A stretch of DNA of 64,000 nucleotides from Planctomycetota bacterium (GCA_016200265.1 JACQFE010000055.1:1-64000), one strand, 5' to 3'. Shown: positions 35,226 through 44,364, counted from the stretch's first letter. Program-made: numbers and translations. The notes: generated from the letters alone by a model not told the origin.

Positions 35226-36551
35226 CTATGGCGGACAGCCCCAGCGGGCAAGGTAGGCAAGGGTAGAAGGGTCGGTTCTAAGCGCGCCACCAGCATAGAG
35301 GGCTGGGCCGGTCCCGTCATCAAAAGGCGCTAAGGCGAGAAATGTTCCGAATTCAAAGCCATTTCCAAGCCCTGACCAACTCATGTTATTCCACTTGGCG
35401 ATCCCAATCGCTCGCATGTCACCGGCAACCGTGAAAATTCCTCCGGCGTAGAGCGACGGGCCAGCACCATCGTCAAAGGTCGCAAATGAAAGGACGGGGC
35501 GATCCATTCCGCTTCCCATAGGCGACCAGGTTTTTCCGTTCCATTTAGCGATGTTGCTCGCTGCAACATCGCCCGCCTTCGTGAACTGGCCACCCACGTA
35601 GAGCGCTGCGCCAGTGCCATCATCAAAGACGGCCATTGTGTAGACATATCCGTCGGTTCCATTTCCAAGGGGTGACCAGATCGCGCCGTTCCACTTCGCG
35701 ACGTTGAGTACCATATGTTCTATCCCGAAAAGCCCCCCAGCATAAAGCGCTGGTCCAGAGCCGTCATCAAATACAGCAAGCGCGTATACCATGTTCGCGG
35801 TCAGGCCCGGTACCGGAGACCAGCTTGTACCGTCCCATTTTGCGATGCCACCAAATTCGCCTCCCGCATAGAGTGCCGGGCCAGTCCCATCGTCAAAAAC
35901 GGCCAAGCAACGGACGGTAAGACCCGTCCCGCTTCCCAATGGTAGCCAGGTAGTTCCGTTCCATTTCGCGACGAAATGGGCCGACGCGTCGCCGGCGACC
36001 ACGAATTGTCCCCCTGCATAGAGAGCATCGCCGCTCCCATCATTGAAGACGGTCAAAGCATAGACACGACCATTGATTCCGCTTCCCAATGGCGACCAAG
36101 TCGCGCCGTTCCATTTGCCGACATGATGTAGTGACACGTCGCCTGCAGTGTCGAAATCGCCGCCAGCGTAAACCGCAGGGCCCGTGCCATCATCGAAGAC
36201 AGTTAATGCAAGAACCTCACTTTCGACGCCGAGGGGCGAGTCGAACGCGGTAAACGCGAAACCTTCATCGCACCCGGGTGGCCCGACCGGACCGACATGA
36301 TAGAGAAGAAGGAACTTTGCGAAGTCTTCGAGGTCGATGTCACTGTCAATGTCGAATTCGGCGTCCGCGCACAGCGGATTGCCTAACGCTCCGGTCGGTC
36401 CCAACATGCAGCCCTGGAAAATCGCATAGTCCACAAGATCGATGATTCCGTCGCTGTTCAGGTCGTCATCGGCTCCATACGTAGCACGAGTTCCAACCAA
36501 GAGCAGCGAATATAACAGAAGCCGATGCCACGAAACACGCTGGTCATGCAT
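35226..36551 (-). CDS. secreted protein with dockerin-like domain and beta-propeller repeats
   Basis: 441 residues from the ATG at 36551. A signal peptide (LLLYSLLLVGTRATYG) is followed by two calcium loops (DLNSDGIIDLVDYAIFQGC and DIDSDIDLEDFAKFLL), a dockerin-like pair placed unusually at the N-terminus. Then come about seven repeats of roughly 45 residues with the pattern VFDDGTGPALYAGG.F..AGD......AKWNG..WSPLG, likely a seven-bladed propeller. Such proteins are common in Phycisphaerae and may act in surface assembly or binding. A longer frame to 36614 is open but less signal-peptide-like. RBS is weak. Confidence 0.78.
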   Translation of the reverse strand: MHDQRVSWHRLLLYSLLLVGTRATYGADDDLNSDGIIDLVDYAIFQGCMLGPTGALGNPLCADAEFDIDSDIDLEDFAKFLLLYHVGPVGPPGCDEGFAFTAFDSPLGVESEVLALTVFDDGTGPAVYAGGDFDTAGDVSLHHVGKWNGATWSPLGSGINGRVYALTVFNDGSGDALYAGGQFVVAGDASAHFVAKWNGTTWLPLGSGTGLTVRCLAVFDDGTGPALYAGGEFGGIAKWDGTSWSPVPGLTANMVYALAVFDDGSGPALYAGGLFGIEHMVLNVAKWNGAIWSPLGNGTDGYVYTMAVFDDGTGAALYVGGQFTKAGDVAASNIAKWNGKTWSPMGSGMDRPVLSFATFDDGAGPSLYAGGIFTVAGDMRAIGIAKWNNMSWSGLGNGFEFGTFLALAPFDDGTGPALYAGGALRTDPSTLAYLARWGCPP

Positions 36552-36671
36552 GACTTGTGCCCCATATTTTTGGTATGTGGGCAAATCGCGCGTTGGGTGC
36601 GGGACGCCCATCAAATAACTCGCTGATGATGTTAGGAATGGCCAATATCACAGTCAAGCGGACTTGTTGAA

Positions 36672-38972
36672 TCACTTCGACCGCACGGCGTCGCTCATAC
36701 GCTCCATCGCTTCATGGAGAATTCCGGTTACGTCTTTGGCTCCGTCGCGGACGGCGGTGATGAAGTCGATGTCGCGGGCGATTTGGCGCTTGGCGCGGTC
36801 GGAGTCGGAGAGCTCTTCAGAGGCCTCAATCCGTCGGTCGGCGGAGAAGCGGCGAAGTTCGGCGAGTTGAGTGGCCATGTTGATGATCTGGTAGGCGCGG
36901 GTGTCGGCGTGGATTTTGGCGCGTAGCTCGTCGACGCGGACGAGGCGGCGATTGAAGCGTGGCGGATCGTCGGTGAGGCGCTCAAGTTCGGCGAGAAGCA
37001 CGAGGAGTTCATCGCAAACGCGCTGGGCCTCGGCGATTTCGTCGAGGCGTTTGCGCACTTCGTCGCTGGCGCGACGGAGCGAAACATCGAAACGTCGAAA
37101 AGTCGAAAAGTCGAAACCTGAGTTTGTAGGGTGGGCCGTGCCCACCAACTTGTCGTCGGTATGGGCTGACGCCTGCGTCTCGTCAGTCCCCCAGCCCAAG
37201 GGCTGGGGCACCCTGTTCTGCGGTGCATCAAGATGTACCCTAGGATCTTCGGCGTAAAGGGAATTTGTGCGCTCCCCGACTAACCCCCCTCTGTCCCCCC
37301 TTGGTAAGGGGGGAGGCAATGTCTCTCGCGACGTTTCCCCTGTTGCCTGTCGACTTGTTGCCTCGCATTCTTCCCGTCGCTCACGCTCCGGGCTCTGATG
37401 GGTCGCGCGGACTGAAGTCCGCGGCTCGTTTTGAGGTGCGCAAAGAGAATCTTTGCGATCCCCATCCGCGCGGACTAAAGTCCGCGGCTCGCACTGAGGA
37501 ATCGTGGAAGTGCAGTATTTTTCTGCGGCGGCGCGGAGGGACATTGATTCAGTGCCACGGATGCGGGCGCCGCCTTCGGTGGCGTTGATGATGCGGCGGG
37601 GGGTCGAAGCGATGTCTTTTTCGAATTGTTCGAGATAGGTGAACAAGAGGTCATCGGTGTAGAGTTCGCTTTCGTCGTTGCCGCGGACTTTGCGGAGGAT
37701 CGGGCGATTGCGGACGATGCGGTCCCATTCCTTTTGTTCCATGGTGTTGAAGCGATTGATTTCGCCGCGCCATGTTTGATGAATCTCGACGCCGGGAACG
37801 TAGAAGACGTGGCCGGTATACGCGAGGTCCTGGCCGACGAAGATGATCGGATCGCAGCCGAGATGTATGGCCAAATAGAATGCAAGGTGTGCGACGGTCG
37901 CGCCGGCGGGCAGTCCGGCGCGAGCGCCCAATTCTTCGCCGAGCACCAATCTGGCCCAGGCATTATCGAGCAGTGAGACCGGGCCGGGATATTCGTCGAT
38001 GACGTGCCAGGTGGCCTTTGGTTCGGCGACGAGGTGCGCGCCGCGAAGATCGCCGACGCCTTCGAAAAACCGGCGGGACATTTCGTGAAAATCAAGGCTG
38101 GTGATGAAATCCGGAACGATGCCCTTGTGCATCAAAGGGCCTATGGCGGTTTGGACCGCGCACAGGACGGCTCGACCCTTCAATTCCGCGAGCTGGTCGA
38201 TGTTTCGACCGAGCGAAGGGCCTGCAGAAATTACGATTCCGGGTCGGCCTGCGAATCGATCTTTCAGCGAATCAATCGGCGGCGTGGTGACATAAGTCCC
38301 CAGATTCATGGCGATGTTCTTGCACGTAATGCGGGCATTTCCGACGAGCGTGAGCAACGACATTCGGGTGAACGCAACGTATTCCGCAATTGTGTTTTGA
38401 ATTTGCGCATGGCGAGATTCGTTGAGGCGACGGGCCGGTGCGTAGGGTGCGAATTGTGCGCCGAGCATGATGAGCGAGCTCAGCGGCTGAAGCTTTGCAT
38501 GGAGCCGAGCTTTGTCATCGTCGTTGAGAAGCAGAAATCGCTTCGAAGCGAGCATGTCCGAGAAGTCATTGCACGCCAATGCAGTCGAAATCATGGCGAG
38601 ATTGGGTTCGATGCATAGGATGATTGCGTCGCCGCGAAGCCGCTTGAACAGAGCTTGAACGTGATAGCCCAATCCAAGGCCCGATACGACGATGCAAAAC
38701 TTATCTTCGATTGGAACGGCGTCAGCCCAGGTTTTTGCTTCGGCCAGCGGATCGTGCCGGCTGTGAAGGTAAAATCCTGCGCCGCCATTGGTTGACGCAC
38801 GGGCCGTCCATTCGCCGCTGCGAGTTCGCTCAAGTGGAATTCGTTCGTGATCGTGAATCGCATCGACTCGCAAGGCGAGGTCGGCGTCAAACCGCCAGAG
38901 AAGCCGCATGTTTCGAAGGAACACTTCGTTCGCATTGGGCGGAGCCTGTAAATTCGTCAAGGCTTGATTCAT
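36672..38972 (-). CDS. DUF115/motility-associated-factor glycosyltransferase-like protein with repeat insert
   Basis: 766 residues. The first about 490 residues have the DUF115 (MAF, 6-hydroxymethylpterin-kinase-like Rossmann) pattern: IVVSGLGLGYHVQALFKRL, IVISAGPSLGRNIDQLAEL, CAVQTAIGPLMHKGIVPDF, FVGQDLAYTGHVFYVPG. Relatives attach sugars such as pseudaminic acid to flagellins or other surface proteins. The last about 120 residues form a helical tail (RKRLDEIAEAQRVCDELLVL, RAYQIINMATQLAELRRF). Between them are about 140 residues of low similarity to anything, encoded by dispersed repeats. ATG at 38972 is eight bases after the aat stop, so it is co-transcribed. Confidence 0.82.
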   Translation of the reverse strand: MNQALTNLQAPPNANEVFLRNMRLLWRFDADLALRVDAIHDHERIPLERTRSGEWTARASTNGGAGFYLHSRHDPLAEAKTWADAVPIEDKFCIVVSGLGLGYHVQALFKRLRGDAIILCIEPNLAMISTALACNDFSDMLASKRFLLLNDDDKARLHAKLQPLSSLIMLGAQFAPYAPARRLNESRHAQIQNTIAEYVAFTRMSLLTLVGNARITCKNIAMNLGTYVTTPPIDSLKDRFAGRPGIVISAGPSLGRNIDQLAELKGRAVLCAVQTAIGPLMHKGIVPDFITSLDFHEMSRRFFEGVGDLRGAHLVAEPKATWHVIDEYPGPVSLLDNAWARLVLGEELGARAGLPAGATVAHLAFYLAIHLGCDPIIFVGQDLAYTGHVFYVPGVEIHQTWRGEINRFNTMEQKEWDRIVRNRPILRKVRGNDESELYTDDLLFTYLEQFEKDIASTPRRIINATEGGARIRGTESMSLRAAAEKYCTSTIPQCEPRTLVRADGDRKDSLCAPQNEPRTSVRATHQSPERERREECEATSRQATGETSRETLPPPLPRGDRGGLVGERTNSLYAEDPRVHLDAPQNRVPQPLGWGTDETQASAHTDDKLVGTAHPTNSGFDFSTFRRFDVSLRRASDEVRKRLDEIAEAQRVCDELLVLLAELERLTDDPPRFNRRLVRVDELRAKIHADTRAYQIINMATQLAELRRFSADRRIEASEELSDSDRAKRQIARDIDFITAVRDGAKDVTGILHEAMERMSDAVRSK
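37081..37493. repeat. mosaic of about ten dispersed repeat units inside a coding frame
   Basis: Units in plus-strand order: AACGTCGAAAAGTCGAAA words (37081-37117); GTAGGGTGGGCCGTGCCCACC-like unit (37127-37153, written here only in part); CCCCAGCCC palindrome (37186-37213); GGTGCATCAAGATGTACC (37222-37239); C/G-rich palindrome (37281-37317); TTGCC words (37336-37365); CCCGTCGCTCACGCTCCG (37372-37389); GCGGACTGAAGTCCGC (37398-37424); a GCAAAGAGAATCTTTGC hairpin (37440-37458); and GCGGACTAAAGTCCGC (37469-37493). Seven of these have further copies elsewhere in the window. The minus-strand frame of the DUF115 gene stays open throughout. Confidence 0.85.
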
Positions 38973-38980
38973 TTGAGTTA

Positions 38981-39589
38981 TCAACAGCTTCTTGGCAAGG
39001 CGTCAGCATCCACGAATGTGCAATCCAATTCGATTGCGTTCTGCAGCCGTCGAAGATAGTCGCGGCGAGGGATTTCGACGGCCCCAAATTGTCGCAGATG
39101 ATCGGTCATAAATTGAATGTCGAGAAAAATCATGCCGCGATTTCGCATTTGTTCGACGAGATACATTAGAGCGACTTTGGAGGCATCGGTCACGCGATGG
39201 AACATGGATTCACCGAAAAATGCGCCGCCAATCGCGACGCCATATAAACCGCCGACCATTTCATTGCCTTGCCAGCTCTCGACGCTGTGCCCGAATCCAA
39301 GCCGGTGCAGTTCCGTGTAGGCTTGAAGGATTTCGTGGGAAATCCAGGTCCCGTCGGGTCGATCGGCACAGGCCGACATTACACGCTCAAAAGCGCTATC
39401 GATCCGAATCTCGAATTTCTTGCGGCCAATTACGGAGCGAAGGGAACGCGATGGATGACAGCGATCAAGTTCAATGATGGCGCGGGGATCGGGGGACAGC
39501 CAGCGGATGTCACCGAATTCGTCGGCCATTGGAAACCATCCGGAACAGTAGGCGGCCAGGAGCCGTTCGCTCGTCAGAACCGATGGCAT
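38981..39589 (-). CDS. aat: leucyl/phenylalanyl-tRNA--protein transferase
   Basis: 202 residues. It adds Leu or Phe to proteins with N-terminal Arg or Lys, marking them for ClpAP degradation (N-end rule). Signature segments are YCSGWFPMADEFGDIRWLSP, DGTWISHEILQAYTELHRLG, HSVESWQGNEMVGGLYGVAI and GGAFFGESMFHRVTDASKVA. The protein is slightly short but complete. It lies nine bases after the HAD gene and eight before the DUF115 gene, in one minus-strand transcript. Confidence 0.95.
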   Translation of the reverse strand: MPSVLTSERLLAAYCSGWFPMADEFGDIRWLSPDPRAIIELDRCHPSRSLRSVIGRKKFEIRIDSAFERVMSACADRPDGTWISHEILQAYTELHRLGFGHSVESWQGNEMVGGLYGVAIGGAFFGESMFHRVTDASKVALMYLVEQMRNRGMIFLDIQFMTDHLRQFGAVEIPRRDYLRRLQNAIELDCTFVDADALPRSC

Positions 39590-39598
39590 TGGGAAGGA

Positions 39599-40402
39599 TT
39601 ATACCGGAAGTATTTCCAACAACTCAGCCAGTGCTCTGATGACGTAGTCTGGTTTGGGACGGAGGCGGCGTCTGCGGCGATGGAGGAGTAGCACCGAGGG
39701 CATACCCACTCTTTTTGCGCCGCGGACGTCTTTTTCGAGACGGTCGCCGACATAGAGCGTGCTATTGGCGTCAGCCCGAAGTTCATCGAGAGCGGCCTTG
39801 AAAATGCCCGGTTGCGGCTTCATGTAGCGCACGTCAGAGGAGTAAATTCGTGTGGGGAAGAATTCAAGGAGCCCCTCTTCATGAAGGAAGTTGTCGATTG
39901 CAAAAGCAGGAAAGACCGTGTTGGAAACGATTCCCAATTTAAGCCCGCGCTTGCGAAGCTCAGAAAGAACCGGCCTGGCTTCGGGGTCGACAGAGATGAG
40001 TTCGCAAACCGGCGCGATACTAAAGGCAGCCAGCTCGCGCATTTGCTCCTGGGTTAGGTCTATTCCCATTCGAGCATGGCATTTGTGAAAAGCGATGAGC
40101 AACTGGGCTTCTCGACGAGTGATCCGCGACCACAAAATAGATCGCAAGAGAGTCGCACCGAGCCGCCGGGCATATTTATGGTATGGCGGCGGATTGAAAC
40201 CCATTTCAATGAGTCGTTGATGAGCCGGCCTGGTTCCGGCCACTAAATAAGGTCGTGCTTTCCAGGTAGCGAAATGGATGATTGTATCGCCAAGATCGAA
40301 TAGAACGGCCTTGATCGCTGTGGACGCCTCGTTGCGCGACGAATCATTGTCATCGTTACGCGGTAAACATGTTCTTGCAGCTATTGATTCCGTTGCAGGC
40401 AT
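39599..40402 (-). CDS. HAD-superfamily hydrolase
   Basis: 267 residues from the ATG at 40402. Motif I AVLFDLGDTIIHF (DxGDT, second Asp replaced by Gly as in some HAD subfamilies), motif II GIVSNTVFPAF, the Lys in YMKPQPGIFKAALDEL and motif IV YVGDRLEKDVRGAKRVG are visible. The helical cap spans about residues 45-125. It is a cytoplasmic phosphatase or dehalogenase-type enzyme with unknown substrate. Replacement of the second nucleophile-loop Asp by Gly may change the reaction. It sits between mlaD and aat on the same strand. Confidence 0.82.
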   Translation of the reverse strand: MPATESIAARTCLPRNDDNDSSRNEASTAIKAVLFDLGDTIIHFATWKARPYLVAGTRPAHQRLIEMGFNPPPYHKYARRLGATLLRSILWSRITRREAQLLIAFHKCHARMGIDLTQEQMRELAAFSIAPVCELISVDPEARPVLSELRKRGLKLGIVSNTVFPAFAIDNFLHEEGLLEFFPTRIYSSDVRYMKPQPGIFKAALDELRADANSTLYVGDRLEKDVRGAKRVGMPSVLLLHRRRRRLRPKPDYVIRALAELLEILPV

Positions 40403-40507
40403 GATCCGCCCCTTACACCAAGGCGCAACCATTATACATCCAATACGTGTCCAAAGCCATGCGTGCGCTTGGTACATATCGGAGACAAAGCGTGTTGAGA
40501 AGCTGGA

Positions 40508-41617
40508 TTATCGCGGTGGTGGCTCGCCCTGTGGAATCGGTACGCTAGTCTTGAAAATGCCGGAAGAGCCGATCCCGACGTTGATTTTCCCTTCCGTCTC
40601 GATCTTTGCGAGGATCGCTTGAAGGCGGCCAATGGCGTCGCTTAGCCGCTCAAGTGACAAAAGTGCGGACTCATAAAGCCGTGCGTCATTCATCAGCAAT
40701 CCAACGGTGCCACGTCCTTTCGAGGTTTGATCGAGGACCAAGGCAAGTTGTTTGGCCCCGGAATCGAGCTCGTCGAGGATCGAATTCAGCTTCACAAAAG
40801 ATCGATCCAAATTTTCGTTGAGCCGGCCGATGCCGCCATTGATGTTGTCGGCGACTTCCTTGCTTCCGTCTTTCCAAAACTGCGTGGTTTGACGGGCGTT
40901 TTCAGCGGCAGTGCGAAATTGCGCGATGGCGGTCTTGAGATCCTCACGAATATTCGGATCGCCAAGCACGGTGTTCAGGTTGAGTACGAGCTGATCCAGT
41001 CGCTCGACAACGGTAGCGAAATTTGGAGTGACGCCCTTCGCGGCGGCATCCGGAGCACTGACTTCCGCAACGGATCGCGGCTCCAGCAGCCTGGAAAGAT
41101 TCTTGAAGACCGGCGTTGCTGCCTGGGCCATGTCACCAAAGTCGGAGATCATGCCCTCCACGACGTCCTTGTCGATGATTTCACTAATTACACTGCGCAT
41201 TTCGCCACGAATCTGAGCGTGCTTTTTTTCAATGGGAATCGGAGGTCGGTCGGAGCGAACGATGATGTCAATGTGGCCGGTGCCAAATCCCAGTGTCGCG
41301 CCATACACCAGGGCCTTGGAGCCTCGGGGGATAATGTAATCCTCGCGAATACGGGCGACGATTACGGTCCCACCTTCGGGATGCTTCTTGTCCAGAAAGT
41401 CAACGCCTCGAACCCGACCGATCTCCACGCCATTTAGGTGTACGGTGCTTCCGGGGTCGATGCCGCGAAGTTCGGGAACGTCGGTGATTTCCAACGTCCA
41501 TTCATTGCCGCCAAGCCAGTCCGGCGTCTCACCGAACCATGCCAGGAGCGTTGCAAACATGACCAGCGCAGCCACGACGAACACGCCGACCCAGAAATTT
41601 CTCTTGGCGTCCGACAT
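40508..41617 (-). CDS. mlaD: MlaD-type MCE-domain lipid transport protein
   Basis: 369 residues. An N-terminal anchor (FWVGVFVVAALVMFATLLAW) is followed by the MCE domain (WTLEITDVPELRGIDPGSTV, NGVEIGRVRGVDFL, ALVYGATLGFGTGHIDI). A long helical part follows (VERLDQLVLNLNTVLGDPN to AENARQTTQFWKDGS), as in longer MCE proteins that form tunnels across the periplasm. It works with the adjacent MlaF ATPase and MlaE permease to move phospholipids between membranes. The ATG has AGGAA seven bases upstream and lies 12 bases after mlaF. Confidence 0.9.
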   Translation of the reverse strand: MSDAKRNFWVGVFVVAALVMFATLLAWFGETPDWLGGNEWTLEITDVPELRGIDPGSTVHLNGVEIGRVRGVDFLDKKHPEGGTVIVARIREDYIIPRGSKALVYGATLGFGTGHIDIIVRSDRPPIPIEKKHAQIRGEMRSVISEIIDKDVVEGMISDFGDMAQAATPVFKNLSRLLEPRSVAEVSAPDAAAKGVTPNFATVVERLDQLVLNLNTVLGDPNIREDLKTAIAQFRTAAENARQTTQFWKDGSKEVADNINGGIGRLNENLDRSFVKLNSILDELDSGAKQLALVLDQTSKGRGTVGLLMNDARLYESALLSLERLSDAIGRLQAILAKIETEGKINVGIGSSGIFKTSVPIPQGEPPPR

Positions 41618-41629
41618 TTGAATTTCCTG

Positions 41630-42463
41630 CTAAACGCCTTTTCGCAGAGCCGCCAGCATCGCCGGGTCGCTGCGGCCTTCTACAAAGTTTCGCACTCGCT
41701 CATCTTCAGACTGGAAGACTTCGTCCCGTTTTCCGTCGAAAATGAAGCGGCCTTTATAAAGCATGATGACACGGTCGGCGACTTTGCGAACCGTAGCCAT
41801 ATCGTGCGTGACGACGACACTTGTAACGCCGAGTTCTTTCTGGAGCTTTCCGATCAAGGCGTCAATCTCATCGGATCGCGGCGGATCAAGACCGGTCGTC
41901 GGCTCGTCATAGAGAATCATCTCGGGGTCGAGGGCGATCGCACGAGCAAGAGCCACGCGTTTTTTCTGGCCGCCTGACAGCTCGGACGGCATTTTCCTTT
42001 GAATTCCTTCAAGCCCGACCAAAGCCAGTTTTCGGGCCACGATTTTATCCACTTCACTTGGAATTCGTTTGGTGTGCTCCACAATTGGGAAGGCGATATT
42101 TTCTCCCACATTCATTGAATCGAAGAGGGCGCTTCCCTGAAAGAGAAATCCCATGTGCGGGCGGATTTCAGAGAGCTGGCGCTCGGATATGTTGTCGATC
42201 CGCTGCTCGTGAAAATACACCTCGCCACGATCCGGCTTGAGCAATCTCACCAGGTGGTTTAACAACACACTTTTTCCAGAGCCTGACTCCCCGATAATCA
42301 CCGTCGTCTGTCCGGCCACAAGATCAAGATTGATACCTTCCAAGACAATCAGTGGGCCGAATCGCTTGTAGATATCGACAAGACGAGCGACCAGTTTGCG
42401 CGCATCCGCATCAGTCTTTCGTGACTCACGGAGTCCCTGGGTTGTGCTCGCCCTGTCATTCAT
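41630..42463 (-). CDS. mlaF: MlaF-type ABC transporter ATP-binding protein
   Basis: 277 residues. Walker A is VIIGESGSGKSVLLNHLVRL, the signature is PSELSGGQKKRVALARAI, Walker B is MILYDEPTTGLDPPRSDEID and the switch His is in VVVTHDMATVRKVADRV. The pattern GPLIVLEGINLDLVAGQ fits the Mla/Ttg2A lipid-transport ATPases. The ATG shares one base with the mlaE stop (TGATG), giving tight translational coupling. A longer frame to 42577 overlaps mlaE and is rejected. Confidence 0.93.
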   Translation of the reverse strand: MNDRASTTQGLRESRKTDADARKLVARLVDIYKRFGPLIVLEGINLDLVAGQTTVIIGESGSGKSVLLNHLVRLLKPDRGEVYFHEQRIDNISERQLSEIRPHMGFLFQGSALFDSMNVGENIAFPIVEHTKRIPSEVDKIVARKLALVGLEGIQRKMPSELSGGQKKRVALARAIALDPEMILYDEPTTGLDPPRSDEIDALIGKLQKELGVTSVVVTHDMATVRKVADRVIMLYKGRFIFDGKRDEVFQSEDERVRNFVEGRSDPAMLAALRKGV

Positions 42464-43401
42464 CAGACCAGCGACTTGAAGCCCCAGATTCCACGATAGA
42501 CACCCGACAGGAAATAGCCGATGAAAAAGTCGCTCACGAGAATCACCACAAAACTGGTCACGAAAGACTCGGTACACGCGCGACCGACGCCTTCGGCTCC
42601 TGTACGACAGTAAAATCCTTTATAACACGATATCAGGCCTATGGTTCCACCAAAAAAGACGCTCTTGAGGAACCCCACGAACAAGTCCCAGGATTCGATG
42701 AATTCTTCGATGTAATACCAATACGACGACGACGGAACGCCTTTGAGCGGCACGGCGATGGTCCAGCCTGCGATCGACCCGAAAACGTCGCAGAAGAAAG
42801 TCAGAAGTGGCGTAAGCAACAAACAGGCAAGAAATCGCGGAACGACCAGGTAACGCACCGGATCGGCGCCCATGACGCTAAGCGCACTGATCTGGTCGGT
42901 AACACGCATCGTTCCCAACTCCGCCGTGAGGGCGCCGCCGACTCGGCCCGCAACCATAACGCCGGCAAGCACCGGGCCAAGTTCCTGTACGAGGCTCAAT
43001 GAAACCAAGACCCCCATTCGTTGCTCAAACCCGGCCGCCTTGAGCTGATCGTAACTTTGCACCGCAAGCACCAGACCCACGAACGTGCCCGTGACGACAA
43101 TGACCGGAAGCGTGCGGTTGCCGACTTCGAAAAAGACTGGCATGGACCTGGACCACGTGCGCAGGCGCATGACTCCCGGCAGCAACCAGCGAAACATCTG
43201 GCCCGCAAAAATCCCGAACTGCCCGAAGGCCTCGAGAGCCGCAACGGACCATGCACCGATGATGCCGAAAACATAACGCATGAGATTCGCGTCACGATCG
43301 CTGGAAGAGGTCATTTCAATTCGCCGCGCCCGGTCATGAAATTCACCGGACATCGGTATGTAAGTCGGTCGGTCGGCGATGTCAAACGACACTCTATTCA
43401 T
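42463..43401 (-). CDS. mlaE: MlaE-type ABC transporter permease
   Basis: Up to 312 residues. The MlaE core is clear: PVIVVTGTFVGLVLAVQSYD, ELGPVLAGVMVAGRVGGALT, AELGTMRVTDQISALSVMGA, DPVRYLVVPRFLACLLLTPL. Five or six transmembrane helices are present. The start is uncertain: ATG at 43401, at 43353 or at 43314. The last gives 283 residues, nearer the usual 260-270, but none has a good ribosome binding site. First gene of a six-gene run mlaE-mlaF-mlaD-HAD-aat-DUF115. Confidence 0.9.
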   Translation of the reverse strand: MNRVSFDIADRPTYIPMSGEFHDRARRIEMTSSSDRDANLMRYVFGIIGAWSVAALEAFGQFGIFAGQMFRWLLPGVMRLRTWSRSMPVFFEVGNRTLPVIVVTGTFVGLVLAVQSYDQLKAAGFEQRMGVLVSLSLVQELGPVLAGVMVAGRVGGALTAELGTMRVTDQISALSVMGADPVRYLVVPRFLACLLLTPLLTFFCDVFGSIAGWTIAVPLKGVPSSSYWYYIEEFIESWDLFVGFLKSVFFGGTIGLISCYKGFYCRTGAEGVGRACTESFVTSFVVILVSDFFIGYFLSGVYRGIWGFKSLV

Positions 43402-43475
43402 GCAGAAGAAACGGTGCTGGTGTGATTTGAAATACTCTGAGTGGCATGCCCAAGCCCAGCCCCATATGGCGCCGG

Positions 43476-43503
43476 CATGGCAGCGCTTCGCTTGGCCATG
43501 GCA
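43476..43503. repeat. CGCTTGGCCATG repeat, copy 2
   Basis: CATGGCAGCGCTTCGC followed by TTGGCCATGGCAC, the reverse complement of the unit at 33730-33757. It lies in the divergent gap between mlaE and the glycosyltransferase gene; a spurious in-frame extension of the latter reads through it. Confidence 0.7.
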
Positions 43504-43578
43504 CCCGAAATCAAAATCATACCAACATCGAAGAAATGCAATGCTGTAGCGAGAATTGTTTCGATTATAATCGCGGGT

Positions 43579-44364
43579 ATGACCGATTCGTCAGTCTCGA
43601 TCATCGTTCCGACGTACAAAGAGTCGCCGAACATTCGTCCGCTCGTGGAGAGGATTTCTCTAGCGACGAAGGCCGCCGGGCTTACCGTCGAAATTGTGAT
43701 TGTGGACGACAATTCACAGGATGGGACGGTGGAAATCATTGAATCCCTGAGTAGTGATCATCCTGTTCGGATCAAAGTTCGCAAAAACGAGCGAGGACTT
43801 GCCGGTGCGGTCATTGCCGGATTCCGTGAGGCTAAGTACGACCAATTCGTCGTGCTCGACGCGGATTTGCAGCACCCGCCTGAAGCGATACGCCGCTTGC
43901 TCGAACGGCTCAATGAACCGGGCTGCGATTTCGCCATTGCGACGCGATATGCAGCGAAGGGGTCGATCGATGAAGCATGGTCCACGGGGCGACGATTTGC
44001 GAGCTGCCTCGCGACCTTGGCGGCGCGGCCACTCGCACCGCTTAGCGATCCGATGTCGGGGTTCTTTGCTTTTCGGCGGCAGACTTTTCAACACGCAACT
44101 AAACTCAACGCCATTGGTTATAAGATCGCACTCGAACTGTTTGTGAAATGCGGCTGTAGAAGCCCCGGCGAAGTCCCCATCGAGTTTTCCATCCGCAACG
44201 CCGGTCAAAGTAAGGCCGGCCTTCGCGAGGGAATGCGCTTTCTGCGGCACTTGGTGAGTCTCTATTGGTTCAAGTGGCCTATCGCAATGGCGGCATCCAT
44301 TGGTAGCAGCGTGTTGATTGTCACCGCAATTGTCTACTTTCTATGCCGAGCCATGAGTCGATAA
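43579..44364 (+). CDS. family 2 glycosyltransferase, dolichol-phosphate mannosyltransferase type
   Basis: 261 residues. SVSIIVPTYKESPNIRPLVE, VEIVIVDDNSQDGTVEIIES and FVVLDADLQHPPEAIRRLLE (DAD, metal-nucleotide binding) are the GT-A signature. GYKIALELFVKCGCRSPGEV and EFSIRNAGQSKAGLREG follow as in polyprenyl-phosphate sugar transferases. One C-terminal membrane helix (AASIGSSVLIVTAIVYFL) anchors it. It probably transfers mannose or glucose to undecaprenyl phosphate. ATG at 43579 starts at the conserved domain. Confidence 0.9.
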   Translation: MTDSSVSIIVPTYKESPNIRPLVERISLATKAAGLTVEIVIVDDNSQDGTVEIIESLSSDHPVRIKVRKNERGLAGAVIAGFREAKYDQFVVLDADLQHPPEAIRRLLERLNEPGCDFAIATRYAAKGSIDEAWSTGRRFASCLATLAARPLAPLSDPMSGFFAFRRQTFQHATKLNAIGYKIALELFVKCGCRSPGEVPIEFSIRNAGQSKAGLREGMRFLRHLVSLYWFKWPIAMAASIGSSVLIVTAIVYFLCRAMSR

